Numbered from the stretch's first letter, positions 9,426 to 19,163 are shown. The stretch: DNA of 64,000 nucleotides from an uncultured Bacteroidales bacterium (GCA_902792535.1 CADAZU010000010.1:1-64000), one strand, 5' to 3'. Notes: generated by a model not told the origin, from the sequence alone. Made by a program: numbers and translations.

Positions 9426-12400
9426 ATGGAAGCAATGAATAATACAATAATCAATTCGGTTATGGGAAACGTAGTAAAATATATCTGCGTGGTAATATTA
9501 TTGATAGGAACGAGCGTAAGCGCGTGGGGATATACTGTAACCATCCACCAGACGCTTACCGGGTGTACGGAGCATAGTGGTAATCCGACCACATTTGAGA
9601 GCGATCGGAAAACAACACTATCCCTGTATTACGACATTCAAAGTGGCTATGATCCTACAGACTACCCATACATTAGATTCTTTACTGGTTCAACTGAATT
9701 GTATTTGACGGGGAAATGGCGTTGGCATGATGACAATAATGATGGAGTATATCAGTTGGATATATATTTTCAAAATAATATTCCAATATCCTATTCTGAT
9801 TTCTATATCACGCTCCCTTTAACGAATTGTACAAGTCGTACTTTGACTTTTTCCAATGCAACAGTAAACAAGAACTTTGGCGATGCCGCAGGGAAATATC
9901 AAAGTTACTCGCTTTCTGTAAACGGAGGAACAGAGACATGGGAAAGTAGCAACGAGAGCGTGGCTACGGTAAATAATTCAGGTACCGTAACGATTGTTGG
10001 TGCCGGCACAACAACTATTACTGCAAAACGCGCACAAACAACCATCGGATATGATAACTATTGCGCGGTGGAAGGCTCATACACACTGAATGTAGCCGCC
10101 CTTGCTCCAACGCTGTCGCATAATACGAGCGGTAAGGCGTTGACCGTAAGTAATATTACCTCAACAGGTGCAAGAATCAGTGGCGGCGTTGTAACAAATA
10201 AAGGTGGGGCAAATATTACCCAATATGGGTTTGTAGTTGGAACGGCTAATACGGTAACATACGGAACTTCGGGAGCGAAGCAACCAAATTTTAGTGGCGA
10301 CATAGCACTGAATACCGTTTTTGCTTCAAAGTCGGTGACGGGCTTGACTCCTAATACCACCTATTATGTCAAGGCAACAGCATATAATGGTTCGCAACGA
10401 GGTTATAGCAGCTATATTTCATTTACCACATTGCAGCGATACACGATCAGCTATGACAACAATACCGGCGGCGGCTCAATAAGTGACCAATATAAAGACC
10501 ATGGAGCGACTGCCACATTGAATAGCGGCACTAATTTCAGTAAGACAGGACATACGTTAAGCAAATGGCATACGAATGCAGATTGTACCAGCGGAACGGA
10601 CTACGCGTTAGGAGGTAGCTATACAGCCAATGCCAATGTAACGATGTATGCCGTTTGGACACCGAACCCATACACGATTACGCTGAACAATCAGGGCGCG
10701 GATACCTGGCATGAGGGAACAGAAAGTATCAGCGTTACCTATGGTGCTTCAACCAATCTGACCGGTGCTATTGCTTTACCGGAAAGGACAGGTTATACCT
10801 TCGGTGGCTACTATACCGAAACCAATGGTGGCGGTGTGCAGATTATTGATGATAACGGCAACGTGAATGCAGAAGTAATAGATGACGAAATATACACAGG
10901 TGAGGATAAAGAATGGCTCTATGCCAATGATATTACTCTATATGCCAAATGGACGGCAAAGACTATTTCGTTAGTACTGGATAAGAATAATAGCGATGTT
11001 TCCAGCACAACCAGTGGTTCTGCAACCGTTAAATTCGGCAATAGTGCATTGGAGGACGGAACAACTCACGCCACACGCGGAGGAGACTACAATCTGGTAG
11101 GCTATTATGCAGAGTCAGGAACAACGACCAAAGTGTTGGAATCTAATGGCACTTTTGCGGCGGAGAATGTTACAGGCTATATAACTTCAGGTAAATGGAG
11201 CAGAGAGACCACGCCGACAACATTGTTTGCCAAATGGTCGTTAGCGACTTATACTGTCACATTTAACATGCATGGGCATGGCAGTGCTGTTGCCAGCCAA
11301 GTAGTGGAAAGCGGAGAATCGGCAGCAGAGCCGGAGGAGCCCGTAGCGGAAGACTGGCATTTCTTAGGATGGTACACCGATGATGGCGCAGGTAATGCCA
11401 CCAACACGGAGTTCGATTTCTCGACCGCAATCGCCGGTAATACAACTATTCATGCAAAATGGGAAGCGGTGACCTATAGCACGACATTAAAAGCATGGTG
11501 CGATCCTGACATAGATATTACCGGTGACATACATCTAACCTCTGTGAACGGGGTATATGTCAACTCGACAGCGGCGACGAATAACCTGCTGCGTATTACG
11601 AGTAATGACTTGGCTGGTGTGACGAAGTTGGCTATCAAGTATTTAGACGCAGACAACGGAGATGCCGAGGTGGCGAATGCAAGCAGTCTGTTCCGCTTGT
11701 GCAATGACGGAACGGAGAACTACAATGTGGCGGACGGAAGCCAGATAGACGTATCGGCATCCAATACATGCGATTTGACGTATTCCATCAAATACACTCC
11801 AAATGCGTATAATGTAATCAATCACTATAAGTTGCAGATCACCATGAAACGCGGTACACGCGATGTGAAGACCGTGACGCATGATCTATACGGACGCTCA
11901 CTGCCGGAAGAGTTTGTGATTGTAGCAAAACACGCTGACGACAATAAATGGTATGCACTGCCTAATACCTTGGAAAGCAGTCATGGTACTGTGCCTACAC
12001 CTATAGAGGTGACTGTGGATAATCCAACCACCCCGAACTTTGCTAAGTACGCACCAACGACCGCTGTATATAAAGCTGCCGATCGACAAAAGCCCTCGCC
12101 TAATACGCAGTTTACAAGTGTACGTTTTACACCGGATGGAAGCAACTATGTGCAAGGAGGAACGAGTGATAATAGTTTGTGGATTCCCTTAGGGAATAAC
12201 ATTTGGCAAAACTGGTATTTGCAAAGTGACAATTTAGCATCTTATACCGTTATGACCGATCCTTCGAACGGAAGTGACAAGAAAATAGGATTATGGAACA
12301 ATAACGGTGTTAAAATGGGTTATGCGTCTAATCCGGCAAAGGGAACTGCCATCTATTTCTTGCCGATAGAGAACAAACTGGTGGATAATCCGGCTATCGT

Positions 12401-14228
12401 AACCGAATGGGGACAGAAGAGCATTATCTTGGATGTGGATGCACAAGGCATTGCAGGAGCGCAGGCACGTTTGGGCGCAGGTGCGGCAGAGACGGCAAGT
12501 TCGTTCGGACAGACATTGACCAGCGTCAAGGGCAGTGCTACGAAATACAACTACACAGTCCGTTTCAGCACAACTGATTTCTCGGCTCATAAGGGAGAGC
12601 TGCTGTATATCGATTGGCTGGATGGTGAGGACAATGTGGTTAGCACCAGTCAATTGACCATTCCGTGGATTATAGCTTCAAACGGAACTATGTCCACCAT
12701 AGAGAGCCGCAAGACGTATTGGCAGAATGAGGAAGTTCATGTATTGCCGGGTGTGACACTGACTGCCGATGCAGGAACGTTCAGCGGCGTTTCTATCAAA
12801 CAATTAGAGATTTATCCGGGTGCAACGGTCAAAGTTACAAGCGGTACATTGGATGTAACAGATTTGGTATTACGTTATGGTTGGACACGCGCAAGCGGAA
12901 AAGAATATGACGTGGCACAACTGCAAATCAAACGAGGAGCAAGTGGTGCTAACCTGACCACTACCCGTGCATATGCAGACTGGTACATCGACTATGACCA
13001 GTATTATCCGATAGCAGTGCCTTGGACAGTAACAACCAGCGGTATGAGTTACAAGAACAGCAACAGTGCCGCGAGCGCAGGCGTGAAGTTGCGCTACTAT
13101 GATGGCGCAAGCCGTGCAACGAACGGCCAAGCCGGTGTAGGAGAAGGTATTAACTGGAAAGAATACAGTCCGCTTCCTGCGACACTTGATCCTGCGAAGG
13201 GTTATGCCATGACGGCTAAGCGCCCGACGGGCAAAGCATTCTCTATAGTACGCATGCCATTGACTATTCCTTCTACAAGTTGGACAGCATTGGGCGAGCA
13301 AGGCGAAGTAAGTTCCGTGCACAAAGACCAAGTAAGCGTAACAGGTTATGGCTTGGGAACAGCCGACTGGTACGCCATGGGGTGGAACTTCATCGGTAAC
13401 CCGTATATGTCCACTTTCAACGGAGACGATGACGGCATAAGCGGCAAGTTGCAATACCAGAACGGCGGTTCGATACGTTATGTGACGATACCGGATATTG
13501 AGTTCAAGAACTACGACCAAGTGAATATCGCCGAGGCGAACCTCAAACCGGCAAGCGGATTCTTTGTACAAGCGAACAATGCAGAAGCGCAGACCATCAC
13601 GTTTGCTGCCAGCAAGATTGTTGCCCCGTCCGCTCCGTCACGATACACTACAGACGTGGAAACGATGCCGGATCAAGAGGCATACATCCGTTTGAGTTAC
13701 GGAGGCGGCAAAGACCAGATGGGTCTGATTATCGGCGAGGATTACACAGAAGCCTATGAGGTGAACGCTGACCTAGCAAAGATACTGGGCGACGGCGGAT
13801 ATGTCAAGACCTACATGCAGTATGGAGGAATGGACATGGCATACGTGGCAATCAACGAACTGCTGGCAAAAGAGTGGATACCGGTTACGGTGCGTATTCC
13901 GGCAGACGGCGAGTACACCTATTCGCTGACCAATGCGAGTATCGTTGAGCAGTTGGAAGGCGTTTATCTCATCGACTACACGAATGAGGTAGTGACGAAC
14001 CTGATCGAAAGCAATTATACATTCCATGCAACTACGGGTAATTACGCATCCCGTTTTGCGATCAATGCCGTAGTCGGTCAGCGTGACACCCCGACCGGTA
14101 TCGACGCCGTGGATGGCAGGACAGACCTGACCAGACCTGTCAAGTTCATCTATCATGACAAGATGTATATTCTGCATCGAGGAGTGATCTATGATGCAAC
14201 GGGAAAAATCGTTCGAACTATTCAATAA
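9426..14228 (+). CDS. Second giant secreted protein with Ig-like, InlB-type repeats and a sorting-like tail
   Basis: About 1600 residues. I choose the ATG at 9426 because AGGAG lies just upstream; an ATG at 9408 and a TTG at 9375 are also in frame. A signal peptide is centred on YICVVILLIGTSVSAWG. After it comes a unique beta domain, then a Big_2-like unit (ESVATVNNSGTVTIVGAGTTTITAK), a fibronectin-like unit (GLTPNTTYYVKATAY), and four or more InlB-type units ending LYAKW or FAKW. A long C-terminal region contains GWNFIGNPYMSTFNG. The final about 35 residues (KFIYHDKMYILHRGVIYDA onward) resemble a type IX secretion sorting tail. It follows the first giant gene after 32 bp and precedes the small anchored protein. 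Surface adhesion is inferred. Confidence 0.75.
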   Translation: MEAMNNTIINSVMGNVVKYICVVILLIGTSVSAWGYTVTIHQTLTGCTEHSGNPTTFESDRKTTLSLYYDIQSGYDPTDYPYIRFFTGSTELYLTGKWRWHDDNNDGVYQLDIYFQNNIPISYSDFYITLPLTNCTSRTLTFSNATVNKNFGDAAGKYQSYSLSVNGGTETWESSNESVATVNNSGTVTIVGAGTTTITAKRAQTTIGYDNYCAVEGSYTLNVAALAPTLSHNTSGKALTVSNITSTGARISGGVVTNKGGANITQYGFVVGTANTVTYGTSGAKQPNFSGDIALNTVFASKSVTGLTPNTTYYVKATAYNGSQRGYSSYISFTTLQRYTISYDNNTGGGSISDQYKDHGATATLNSGTNFSKTGHTLSKWHTNADCTSGTDYALGGSYTANANVTMYAVWTPNPYTITLNNQGADTWHEGTESISVTYGASTNLTGAIALPERTGYTFGGYYTETNGGGVQIIDDNGNVNAEVIDDEIYTGEDKEWLYANDITLYAKWTAKTISLVLDKNNSDVSSTTSGSATVKFGNSALEDGTTHATRGGDYNLVGYYAESGTTTKVLESNGTFAAENVTGYITSGKWSRETTPTTLFAKWSLATYTVTFNMHGHGSAVASQVVESGESAAEPEEPVAEDWHFLGWYTDDGAGNATNTEFDFSTAIAGNTTIHAKWEAVTYSTTLKAWCDPDIDITGDIHLTSVNGVYVNSTAATNNLLRITSNDLAGVTKLAIKYLDADNGDAEVANASSLFRLCNDGTENYNVADGSQIDVSASNTCDLTYSIKYTPNAYNVINHYKLQITMKRGTRDVKTVTHDLYGRSLPEEFVIVAKHADDNKWYALPNTLESSHGTVPTPIEVTVDNPTTPNFAKYAPTTAVYKAADRQKPSPNTQFTSVRFTPDGSNYVQGGTSDNSLWIPLGNNIWQNWYLQSDNLASYTVMTDPSNGSDKKIGLWNNNGVKMGYASNPAKGTAIYFLPIENKLVDNPAIVTEWGQKSIILDVDAQGIAGAQARLGAGAAETASSFGQTLTSVKGSATKYNYTVRFSTTDFSAHKGELLYIDWLDGEDNVVSTSQLTIPWIIASNGTMSTIESRKTYWQNEEVHVLPGVTLTADAGTFSGVSIKQLEIYPGATVKVTSGTLDVTDLVLRYGWTRASGKEYDVAQLQIKRGASGANLTTTRAYADWYIDYDQYYPIAVPWTVTTSGMSYKNSNSAASAGVKLRYYDGASRATNGQAGVGEGINWKEYSPLPATLDPAKGYAMTAKRPTGKAFSIVRMPLTIPSTSWTALGEQGEVSSVHKDQVSVTGYGLGTADWYAMGWNFIGNPYMSTFNGDDDGISGKLQYQNGGSIRYVTIPDIEFKNYDQVNIAEANLKPASGFFVQANNAEAQTITFAASKIVAPSAPSRYTTDVETMPDQEAYIRLSYGGGKDQMGLIIGEDYTEAYEVNADLAKILGDGGYVKTYMQYGGMDMAYVAINELLAKEWIPVTVRIPADGEYTYSLTNASIVEQLEGVYLIDYTNEVVTNLIESNYTFHATTGNYASRFAINAVVGQRDTPTGIDAVDGRTDLTRPVKFIYHDKMYILHRGVIYDATGKIVRTIQ

Positions 14229-14249
14229 TCGAAAAAAAAGGTATTAGAT

Positions 14250-14630
14250 ATGGAAAAGATGAAACAGATATGGATAGTTTTGGGACTCATGGCTTCATTG
14301 AGCCTCGGTGCACAAACCCTTGCCCGGATGCCGGAAGCCCGGATGTCCTCCACCTCCGGCATGGTCTATTCTGGCACTACCCTGCCTCAGGCAGCGGTAA
14401 GCGGAGTGTATGTGACCGGCTCCACCCCCGGCACCTATGCCCCTTATTCTCCAGCCAAAGCATCCAGCAGACCGCGGCGGGTTGGAGAGAACGACGGCTT
14501 TGAGGAGGAGACGAATCCGACCAATCCCGGCGAACCGTTCCCCATCGGCGATGCGGCATTGCCGCTCATGCTGCTCGCTGCGGCATACGCCCTACTCCGC
14601 GCCTTCCGTAGGAGACAAGCGAGGGAATAA
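14250..14630 (+). CDS. Small secreted protein with C-terminal membrane anchor
   Basis: 126 residues. An N-terminal signal peptide (about residues 1-22, MEKMKQIWIVLGLMASLSLG) is followed by a Ser/Pro/Gly-rich linker. The C-terminus has the order motif, helix, basic tail: PIGDAALPLMLLAAAYALL, then RAFRRRQ. That tripartite layout resembles sortase- or exosortase-type sorting signals, but no matching peptidase is visible here, so it may be a simple tail anchor. It starts 21 bp after the second giant gene and is probably the last gene of that operon. I do not recognise a named family. Confidence 0.6.
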   Translation: MEKMKQIWIVLGLMASLSLGAQTLARMPEARMSSTSGMVYSGTTLPQAAVSGVYVTGSTPGTYAPYSPAKASSRPRRVGENDGFEEETNPTNPGEPFPIGDAALPLMLLAAAYALLRAFRRRQARE

Positions 14631-14694
14631 ATGAGCGAAATCTATTTTTAGCAGCAAAAATTTGCATATTCGGATAAATTGTAGTAATTTTGCA
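14631..14694 (+). repeat. 64-bp repeat, left copy, containing a promoter
   Basis: This copy matches 15575-15638 with about five differences. It starts at the stop of the preceding gene and ends in TTTTGCA. It contains a canonical promoter: TTG at 14662-14664, 20 nt, TAATTTTG at 14685-14692. Confidence 0.85.
14662..14692 (+). promoter_or_regulatory. Promoter of the BRO-N/DinD-like gene
   Basis: TTG (14662-14664) and TAATTTTG (14685-14692) are separated by 20 nt, matching the Bacteroidota consensus. The start codon at 14715 lies 22 nt downstream. Confidence 0.75.
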
Positions 14695-14714
14695 ACCGAA
14701 AGAAGTATAATACA

Positions 14715-15578
14715 ATGGCACAACATGAGATTATAAAACTTTTCGAAGATATCAAAATGCGTATCTTCTTCGATGACGAACAAGAGCAATGGTATATCTG
14801 TATCATTGATGTTATTCAAGCATTGACAGATAGTAAAGATGCAGCACAATACATAAAACGTATGCGCCAGCGTGACAAAGAGCTCAATTCCGTGTGGGGT
14901 ACAATTTGTACCCCCCACCAATTTAAGGCATCCGATGGTAAGTTACACGCTGTCAATTGCGCAACACTACAAAACACCTTACGTATCATTCAATCTGTTC
15001 CCAGCAAGAAAGCAGAGCCCTTCAAACAATGGTTAGCACACGTCGGCGCAGAGCGGATTAGACAGATGCGGGATCCTGAGCGGAGCATCGAACAAGCGGT
15101 GCTTGATTATCGGCGACTTGGATACTCCGAGAGTTGGATCAACCAACGCATCAAGACCATAGAAATTCGCAAAGGATTGACTGACGAATGGAAACGAAGT
15201 GGCGTAAGCGAAAACAGTGAATACGCACTACTGACGGACCTAATGAGTAAAATATGGAGCGGCATGACTACGCGCGAATACAAGCAACATAAAGGTCTAA
15301 CCGATCAGAACCTGCGGGATAACATGACGAATATGGAATTGCTGCTTAATGCCTTAGCGGAACAAACGGCTACAGACTTAAGTCGCGAACGCGGTCCGCA
15401 AGGTTTGATTGAAACGGCACACGTAGCCAAAGACGGGGCAGAGGTGGCGCGTAATGCACGAGCGGATATTGAGCAACGGTTAGGACACACCATCATCAGC
15501 AACCAAAAAGCGATTGATTATATCACTCCTAAAGAAGAACTCCCTTTGCCAAAGGATGACGAAGAAGGGAATGAATGA
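14715..15578 (+). CDS. BRO-N / DinD-like protein
   Basis: 287 residues. The N-terminal 110 residues (MRIFFDDEQEQWYICIIDVI, later KLHAVNCATLQNTLRIIQSV) follow the BRO-N domain found in phage antirepressors. The C-terminal part (GAEVARNARADIEQRLGHTI) resembles DNA-damage-inducible protein D. Such proteins act on DNA or on repressors and are common in prophage remnants and stress-linked loci. The gene has its own promoter and is flanked by two copies of the same 64-bp repeat, which suggests it arrived as a unit or that its promoter was duplicated. No other phage genes are adjacent. Confidence 0.8.
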   Translation: MAQHEIIKLFEDIKMRIFFDDEQEQWYICIIDVIQALTDSKDAAQYIKRMRQRDKELNSVWGTICTPHQFKASDGKLHAVNCATLQNTLRIIQSVPSKKAEPFKQWLAHVGAERIRQMRDPERSIEQAVLDYRRLGYSESWINQRIKTIEIRKGLTDEWKRSGVSENSEYALLTDLMSKIWSGMTTREYKQHKGLTDQNLRDNMTNMELLLNALAEQTATDLSRERGPQGLIETAHVAKDGAEVARNARADIEQRLGHTIISNQKAIDYITPKEELPLPKDDEEGNE

Positions 15579-15638
15579 GCAAAATCTATTTTTATCGTCA
15601 AAAATTTGCATATTCGGATAAATTGTAGTAATTTTGCA
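15575..15638 (+). repeat. 64-bp repeat, right copy, containing a promoter
   Basis: This is the second copy of the repeat at 14631-14694. It begins in the stop region of the DinD-like gene and carries its own promoter (TTG 15606-15608, TAATTTTG 15629-15636, 20-nt spacing). That promoter reads towards the secreted protein at 15842. Confidence 0.85.
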
Positions 15639-15709
15639 GCATGAATGGCGCACAATAACAGATGGGCAAAGCCGATGTGAAGCTATTGTGGGGGTATTGT
15701 CGTCCTAAG

Positions 15710-15764
15710 GTGGTCGCGTGTTGGTCCCGAGATGGTCCCGTGATGGTCGCGTGATGGTCGCGTC
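15710..15764 (+). repeat. Five tandem 11-bp units
   Basis: Five head-to-tail units with consensus WTGGTCSCGWG. They lie in the probable 5' leader of the secreted protein gene at 15842. Two units of the same family occur in the opposite orientation at 3633-3654. Confidence 0.85.
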
Positions 15765-15841
15765 GGCAACCCGACGGAGACGCGAAGGAGTCACGAAAAA
15801 AGGTAAATAATATAGTAGCATTTAACTAAGACATACTAATC

Positions 15842-16432
15842 ATGAAGAAAATTTTCTTATTTCTGGCTGCATGCGCGATGAGTATCGCGACGTATGCCGC
15901 AGTGAACATCACTATCAATCCGAACATGATTGATTTCGGGACGATTGAGTTAAACGGCGAAGGAGAAGCTGAAGTCGATACAACCGCCACGCTGAACTGG
16001 TCCGGGCTGACAGCATATAGCAGTGTTTATGTGGATACCATCGGTGCTCCGGCTGCAGACGCTGATTATGAGTTCCGGGCTACCAAAAGCGACGGTAGTG
16101 ATTTTTGGTACATCGGCGACGAATGGAACCCGGCGGACGATCCTACGGTATATATAGACCTATATGCTATCGCTCCGGGCGAATATACCATCACCTATAA
16201 TTTCTACGGCTATGCCACAGAAGACGACTGGTATTACGAAACCAACAAGGCGGGTAATGCCACATTGGTGCTGAAAGCAAAAGTAGTAGAAAAAGGAGGA
16301 GGAACAACAACCGGCGTGAGTCAAGTACCAAGTGACCAAGTACCAAGTACCAAGGTGCTGCGGAACGGACAAGTGATGATCATCCGCAACGGCGAGACAT
16401 ACACCGTGATGGGAATAAAAGTACAACAATAG
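15842..16432 (+). CDS. Small secreted protein with sorting-like tail
   Basis: 196 residues. A signal peptide (about residues 1-19, ending ATYA) is followed by one beta-rich domain of unknown family (NITINPNMIDFGTIELNGEG). A Gly/Thr linker and a tail follow: KVLRNGQVMIIRNGETYTVM, then GIKVQQ. The tail has the pattern of a type IX secretion sorting domain with the N-terminal part missing. The linker region QVPSDQVPSTK is encoded by a tandem of a CAAGTACC-like microrepeat (about 16321-16355). The probable promoter is in the 64-bp repeat 200 bp upstream, and a terminator follows directly. Confidence 0.65.
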   Translation: MKKIFLFLAACAMSIATYAAVNITINPNMIDFGTIELNGEGEAEVDTTATLNWSGLTAYSSVYVDTIGAPAADADYEFRATKSDGSDFWYIGDEWNPADDPTVYIDLYAIAPGEYTITYNFYGYATEDDWYYETNKAGNATLVLKAKVVEKGGGTTTGVSQVPSDQVPSTKVLRNGQVMIIRNGETYTVMGIKVQQ

Positions 16433-16452
16433 CGCAATTTCTCCGCAAAAAA

Positions 16453-16494
16453 CAAAAAAATCTCACATATATTTGCGTATGTGGGATTTTTTTT
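16453..16494 (+). terminator. Intrinsic terminator overlapping the pnp promoter
   Basis: AAAAAAATCTCACATA and TATGTGGGATTTTTTTT form a stem of about 12 bp flanked by A and T runs. The T run also forms the spacer of the following promoter. Confidence 0.75.
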
Positions 16495-16503
16495 GTACCT
16501 TTG
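16473..16503 (+). promoter_or_regulatory. Promoter upstream of pnp
   Basis: TTG (16473-16475), 20 nt, TACCTTTG (16496-16503). The -33 element sits in the loop and right arm of the preceding terminator. Confidence 0.75.
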
Positions 16504-16629
16504 CACGATTTTTTGAGTATCAAGAAATTATATATCAATAATTTGGTCGCAAACGGCGACCGCAAATGACGAAAAAAGATTCTCGCCACCGTCTGCTCCG
16601 CCAAAGATGCTGTACCGGGCACGGATTTC

Positions 16630-18720
16630 ATGCCGCTGACAGTAGAGTACAAAGAGAAATTTGCGTCCGCGGGACGTTTCCCCGGAGGCTTTACCCGCCG
16701 CGAAGGCAAAGCATCGGACTATGAGATTCTGATTGCACGACTGATTGACCGTGCGCTCCGTCCGCTTTTCCCCTCCAACTATCACGCAGAGACATTTGTC
16801 AACGTGACGATGTATTCGGCAGACGGAATCGACATGCCGGAGAGCATTGCCGGTCTGGCAGCAGGTGCCGCACTGGCTTGTTCGGACATTCCTTTCGAGG
16901 GTCCGGTGAGCGAAGTACGTGTAGCGCGTGTGGACGGCAAGATGGTGATCAACCCGACCTTCGAGCAATGCGAGCACGCAGACCTCGAACTGATGGTAGC
17001 CGCTACGTACGACAACATCATGATGGTTGAGGGCGAGATGAAAGAGGTGCCGGAGAGCGTGATGCTGGAGGCAATCAAGGCTGCGCACGAAGCGATCAAA
17101 CCGCAGTGCCTCGCTATCAACGAGATGATGAAGGCTTACGGCAAAGAGGTGAAACGCGAGTACTGCCACGAGGTGAACGACGAGGAGCTGAAGCAGGCTG
17201 TACACGACTACAGTTACGCCCGCGCTTACGCACAGGCTACTGCAGCCGACACCGACAAGCACCACCGCGAGGAGATGTTCAGCCAGATCTGCGAAGATTT
17301 CAAGACCGAGAAAGCCGATTACATGGCTGCGCGTGCAGAGGCGCTGGGCGTAGATATCGACGAGATCGCTGCGCTGGTTGACCGCTATTATCACGATGTA
17401 GAGAAAGAGGCTATGCGTCGCGCAGTGCTGGATGAAGGCAAGCGTCTGGACGGCCGTAAGACGACTGAGATCCGCCCGATCTGGTGCGAAGTAGGTCCGC
17501 TGCCGGGTCCTCACGGAAGCTCTATCTTCACCCGCGGCGAGACACAGTCGCTGAGTACCGTTACCCTCGGCACCAGCCGCGACGAAAAGATTGTAGATGA
17601 GGCGTTGATCCAAGGCACCGACAAATTCCTGCTGCATTATAACTTCCCACCCTTCTCAACGGGTGAGGCGAAAGCACAGCGCGGTGTAGGCCGTCGTGAG
17701 ATCGGTCACGGAAACCTCGCATGCCGTGCGCTGAAGAACATGATTCCGGAAGACTTCCCCTATACCGTACGTGTAGTAAGCGATATTCTGGAGAGCAACG
17801 GTTCCAGCTCCATGGCTACCGTATGCGCAGGTACCCTCGCCCTGATGGATGCCGGCGTACCGATGAAAAAACCGGTGAGCGGTATCGCAATGGGTCTGAT
17901 CTCGGAGAACCAAGGTAAGAACTACGCTATCCTCTCCGATATTCTCGGCGACGAGGATCACCTCGGCGACATGGACTTCAAGACCACGGGTACTGTGGAC
18001 GGTCTGACAGCTTGCCAGATGGATATCAAGGTAGACGGTCTTTCCTATGAGATATTAGAGAACGCGCTCGCTCAGGCGCACGAGGCACGTATGTACATCC
18101 TCGGTAAGATCCTGGAGTGCATGCCGGCACCGCGTGCAGACCTGAAGCCGCACGCTCCGCGTATCACTTCGTTCTATATCCCGAAAGATATGATCGGTGC
18201 TGTGATAGGCCCGGGCGGTAAGATCATCCAAGGCATCCAGGCTGAGACCGGCGCTGTGATCTCGATCGACGAAGACGAGAAGGGCGGCAAGGTAGAGGTA
18301 GCCTCCAACAACGGCGAACAGATGGCAGCCGCTATCGCTAAGATCAAAGCGATCGTTGCTCTGCCGGAAGTAGGCGAAGTGTACGACTCTGTTGTCAAAT
18401 CGCTGATGCCGTACGGCTGCTTCGTAGAGTTCATGCCGGGTAAGGAAGGTCTGCTGCATATCAGCGAGATCGACTGGAAGCGCTATGAGACGATGGAAGA
18501 GACCGGAATCAAAGAAGGCGATCATATCCGCATCAAACTGCTGGAGATCGATCCGAAGACCGGTAAGTTCCGTCTGAGCGCCCGTGCGCTGAAAGAGAAG
18601 CCGGAAGGCTATCAGGAGCCGGAGCGTCCTGCCCGCGCACCTCGTGGCGACCGCGACGGCGCACGTCTGGACAGAGGTCCGCGTCCTGAGCGCCGTGGTC
18701 CGCGCCCCGAAAGACATTGA
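16630..18720 (+). CDS. pnp: Polyribonucleotide nucleotidyltransferase with abnormal N-terminus
   Basis: The visible 696 residues cover most of PNPase: the remainder of the first RNase PH-like domain ([16 protein letters not shown]), the helical domain, the second RNase PH domain ([14 protein letters not shown]), a KH domain ([12 protein letters not shown]), an S1 domain ([17 protein letters not shown]) and an Arg-rich tail. PNPase degrades RNA 3' to 5' with phosphate. Homologous sequence continues upstream of the ATG in the same frame ([17 protein letters not shown]) to about 16579, but a TGA at 16567 closes the frame. The roughly 35 family-typical residues before that are absent in all frames down to the promoter. 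Either the gene starts at 16630 as a shortened protein, or this is a deletion, frameshift or assembly fault. Confidence 0.9.
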   Translation: MPLTVEYKEKFASAGRFPGGFTRREGKASDYEILIARLIDRALRPLFPSNYHAETFVNVTMYSADGIDMPESIAGLAAGAALACSDIPFEGPVSEVRVARVDGKMVINPTFEQCEHADLELMVAATYDNIMMVEGEMKEVPESVMLEAIKAAHEAIKPQCLAINEMMKAYGKEVKREYCHEVNDEELKQAVHDYSYARAYAQATAADTDKHHREEMFSQICEDFKTEKADYMAARAEALGVDIDEIAALVDRYYHDVEKEAMRRAVLDEGKRLDGRKTTEIRPIWCEVGPLPGPHGSSIFTRGETQSLSTVTLGTSRDEKIVDEALIQGTDKFLLHYNFPPFSTGEAKAQRGVGRREIGHGNLACRALKNMIPEDFPYTVRVVSDILESNGSSSMATVCAGTLALMDAGVPMKKPVSGIAMGLISENQGKNYAILSDILGDEDHLGDMDFKTTGTVDGLTACQMDIKVDGLSYEILENALAQAHEARMYILGKILECMPAPRADLKPHAPRITSFYIPKDMIGAVIGPGGKIIQGIQAETGAVISIDEDEKGGKVEVASNNGEQMAAAIAKIKAIVALPEVGEVYDSVVKSLMPYGCFVEFMPGKEGLLHISEIDWKRYETMEETGIKEGDHIRIKLLEIDPKTGKFRLSARALKEKPEGYQEPERPARAPRGDRDGARLDRGPRPERRGPRPERH

Positions 18721-18730
18721 TCAAAAAAAG

Positions 18731-18753
18731 CAGCGTCAAAAGGCGCTGTTTTT
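18731..18753 (+). terminator. Intrinsic terminator after pnp
   Basis: CAGCGTC, AAAA and GGCGCTG form a short hairpin followed by eight T residues. Confidence 0.8.
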
Positions 18754-18760
18754 TTTGATA

Positions 18761-18800
18761 ATTCACAATTCACAATGCACAATGCACAATTCATAATTCC
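18761..18800. repeat. AT-rich flank repeat, left of the four-helix-bundle gene
   Basis: The tract is built of AATTCACAAT and AATGCACAAT words. Its reverse complement resembles 19164-19200; both share AATGCACAATT. It overlaps the stop codon of the gene. Confidence 0.65.
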
Positions 18801-19159
18801 ATGCCATTATTTGTTTTGGTGGTCTTTATGATAGATGTTAGTATTTTTAATAGTTCCTTATTTTCAGAATATACACTATTATATAGATCTTGTTCAAGTA
18901 TATTACTTTCGTGCAAAAGTTCTAACCAATATTCTGTTTCTTCAGCTTCTTTTAGTGCTATGGATAATTTAGAAATAAAGTCAGGAGTGCTCTGCGCCCT
19001 AACTCCTTCTTTAACATTCGCGCCAATACTGGTACCAGATCGTAAAACTTGTTTGGAAAGAACATACTCATGCTTTTGAGTACTTAACCATTGATATAAA
19101 CTTATTATCCTCAGTGCAAATGCTTTACTTTTTTGCTCGATGACATTTCCCTCTTTCAT
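18791..19159 (-). CDS. Four-helix-bundle protein (S23/IVP family)
   Basis: 122 residues from the ATG at 19159. The longer frame reaching 19234 runs through the AT-rich flank repeat and the end of tamB, so I reject it. The protein is all-helical and contains the family's typical order: VLSKQVLRSGTSIGANVKEG, then DFISKLSIALKEAEETEYWL. Family members were first noted in intervening sequences of 23S rRNA genes, and their function is unknown. The gene lies just after tamB on the same strand, between inverted AT-rich repeats. That arrangement suggests a small mobile or passively carried cassette. Confidence 0.85.
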   Translation of the reverse strand: MKEGNVIEQKSKAFALRIISLYQWLSTQKHEYVLSKQVLRSGTSIGANVKEGVRAQSTPDFISKLSIALKEAEETEYWLELLHESNILEQDLYNSVYSENKELLKILTSIIKTTKTNNGMEL

Positions 19160-19163
19160 TTTA

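Noticed and set aside
12870..13571. 233-residue open frame on the minus strand
   Set aside because: It lies antisense to the second giant secreted protein, which has recognisable domains in the opposite strand.
16528..17637. 369-residue open frame on the minus strand
   Set aside because: It lies antisense to pnp, whose protein is clearly conserved; its Cys/His-rich composition is typical of a shadow frame.
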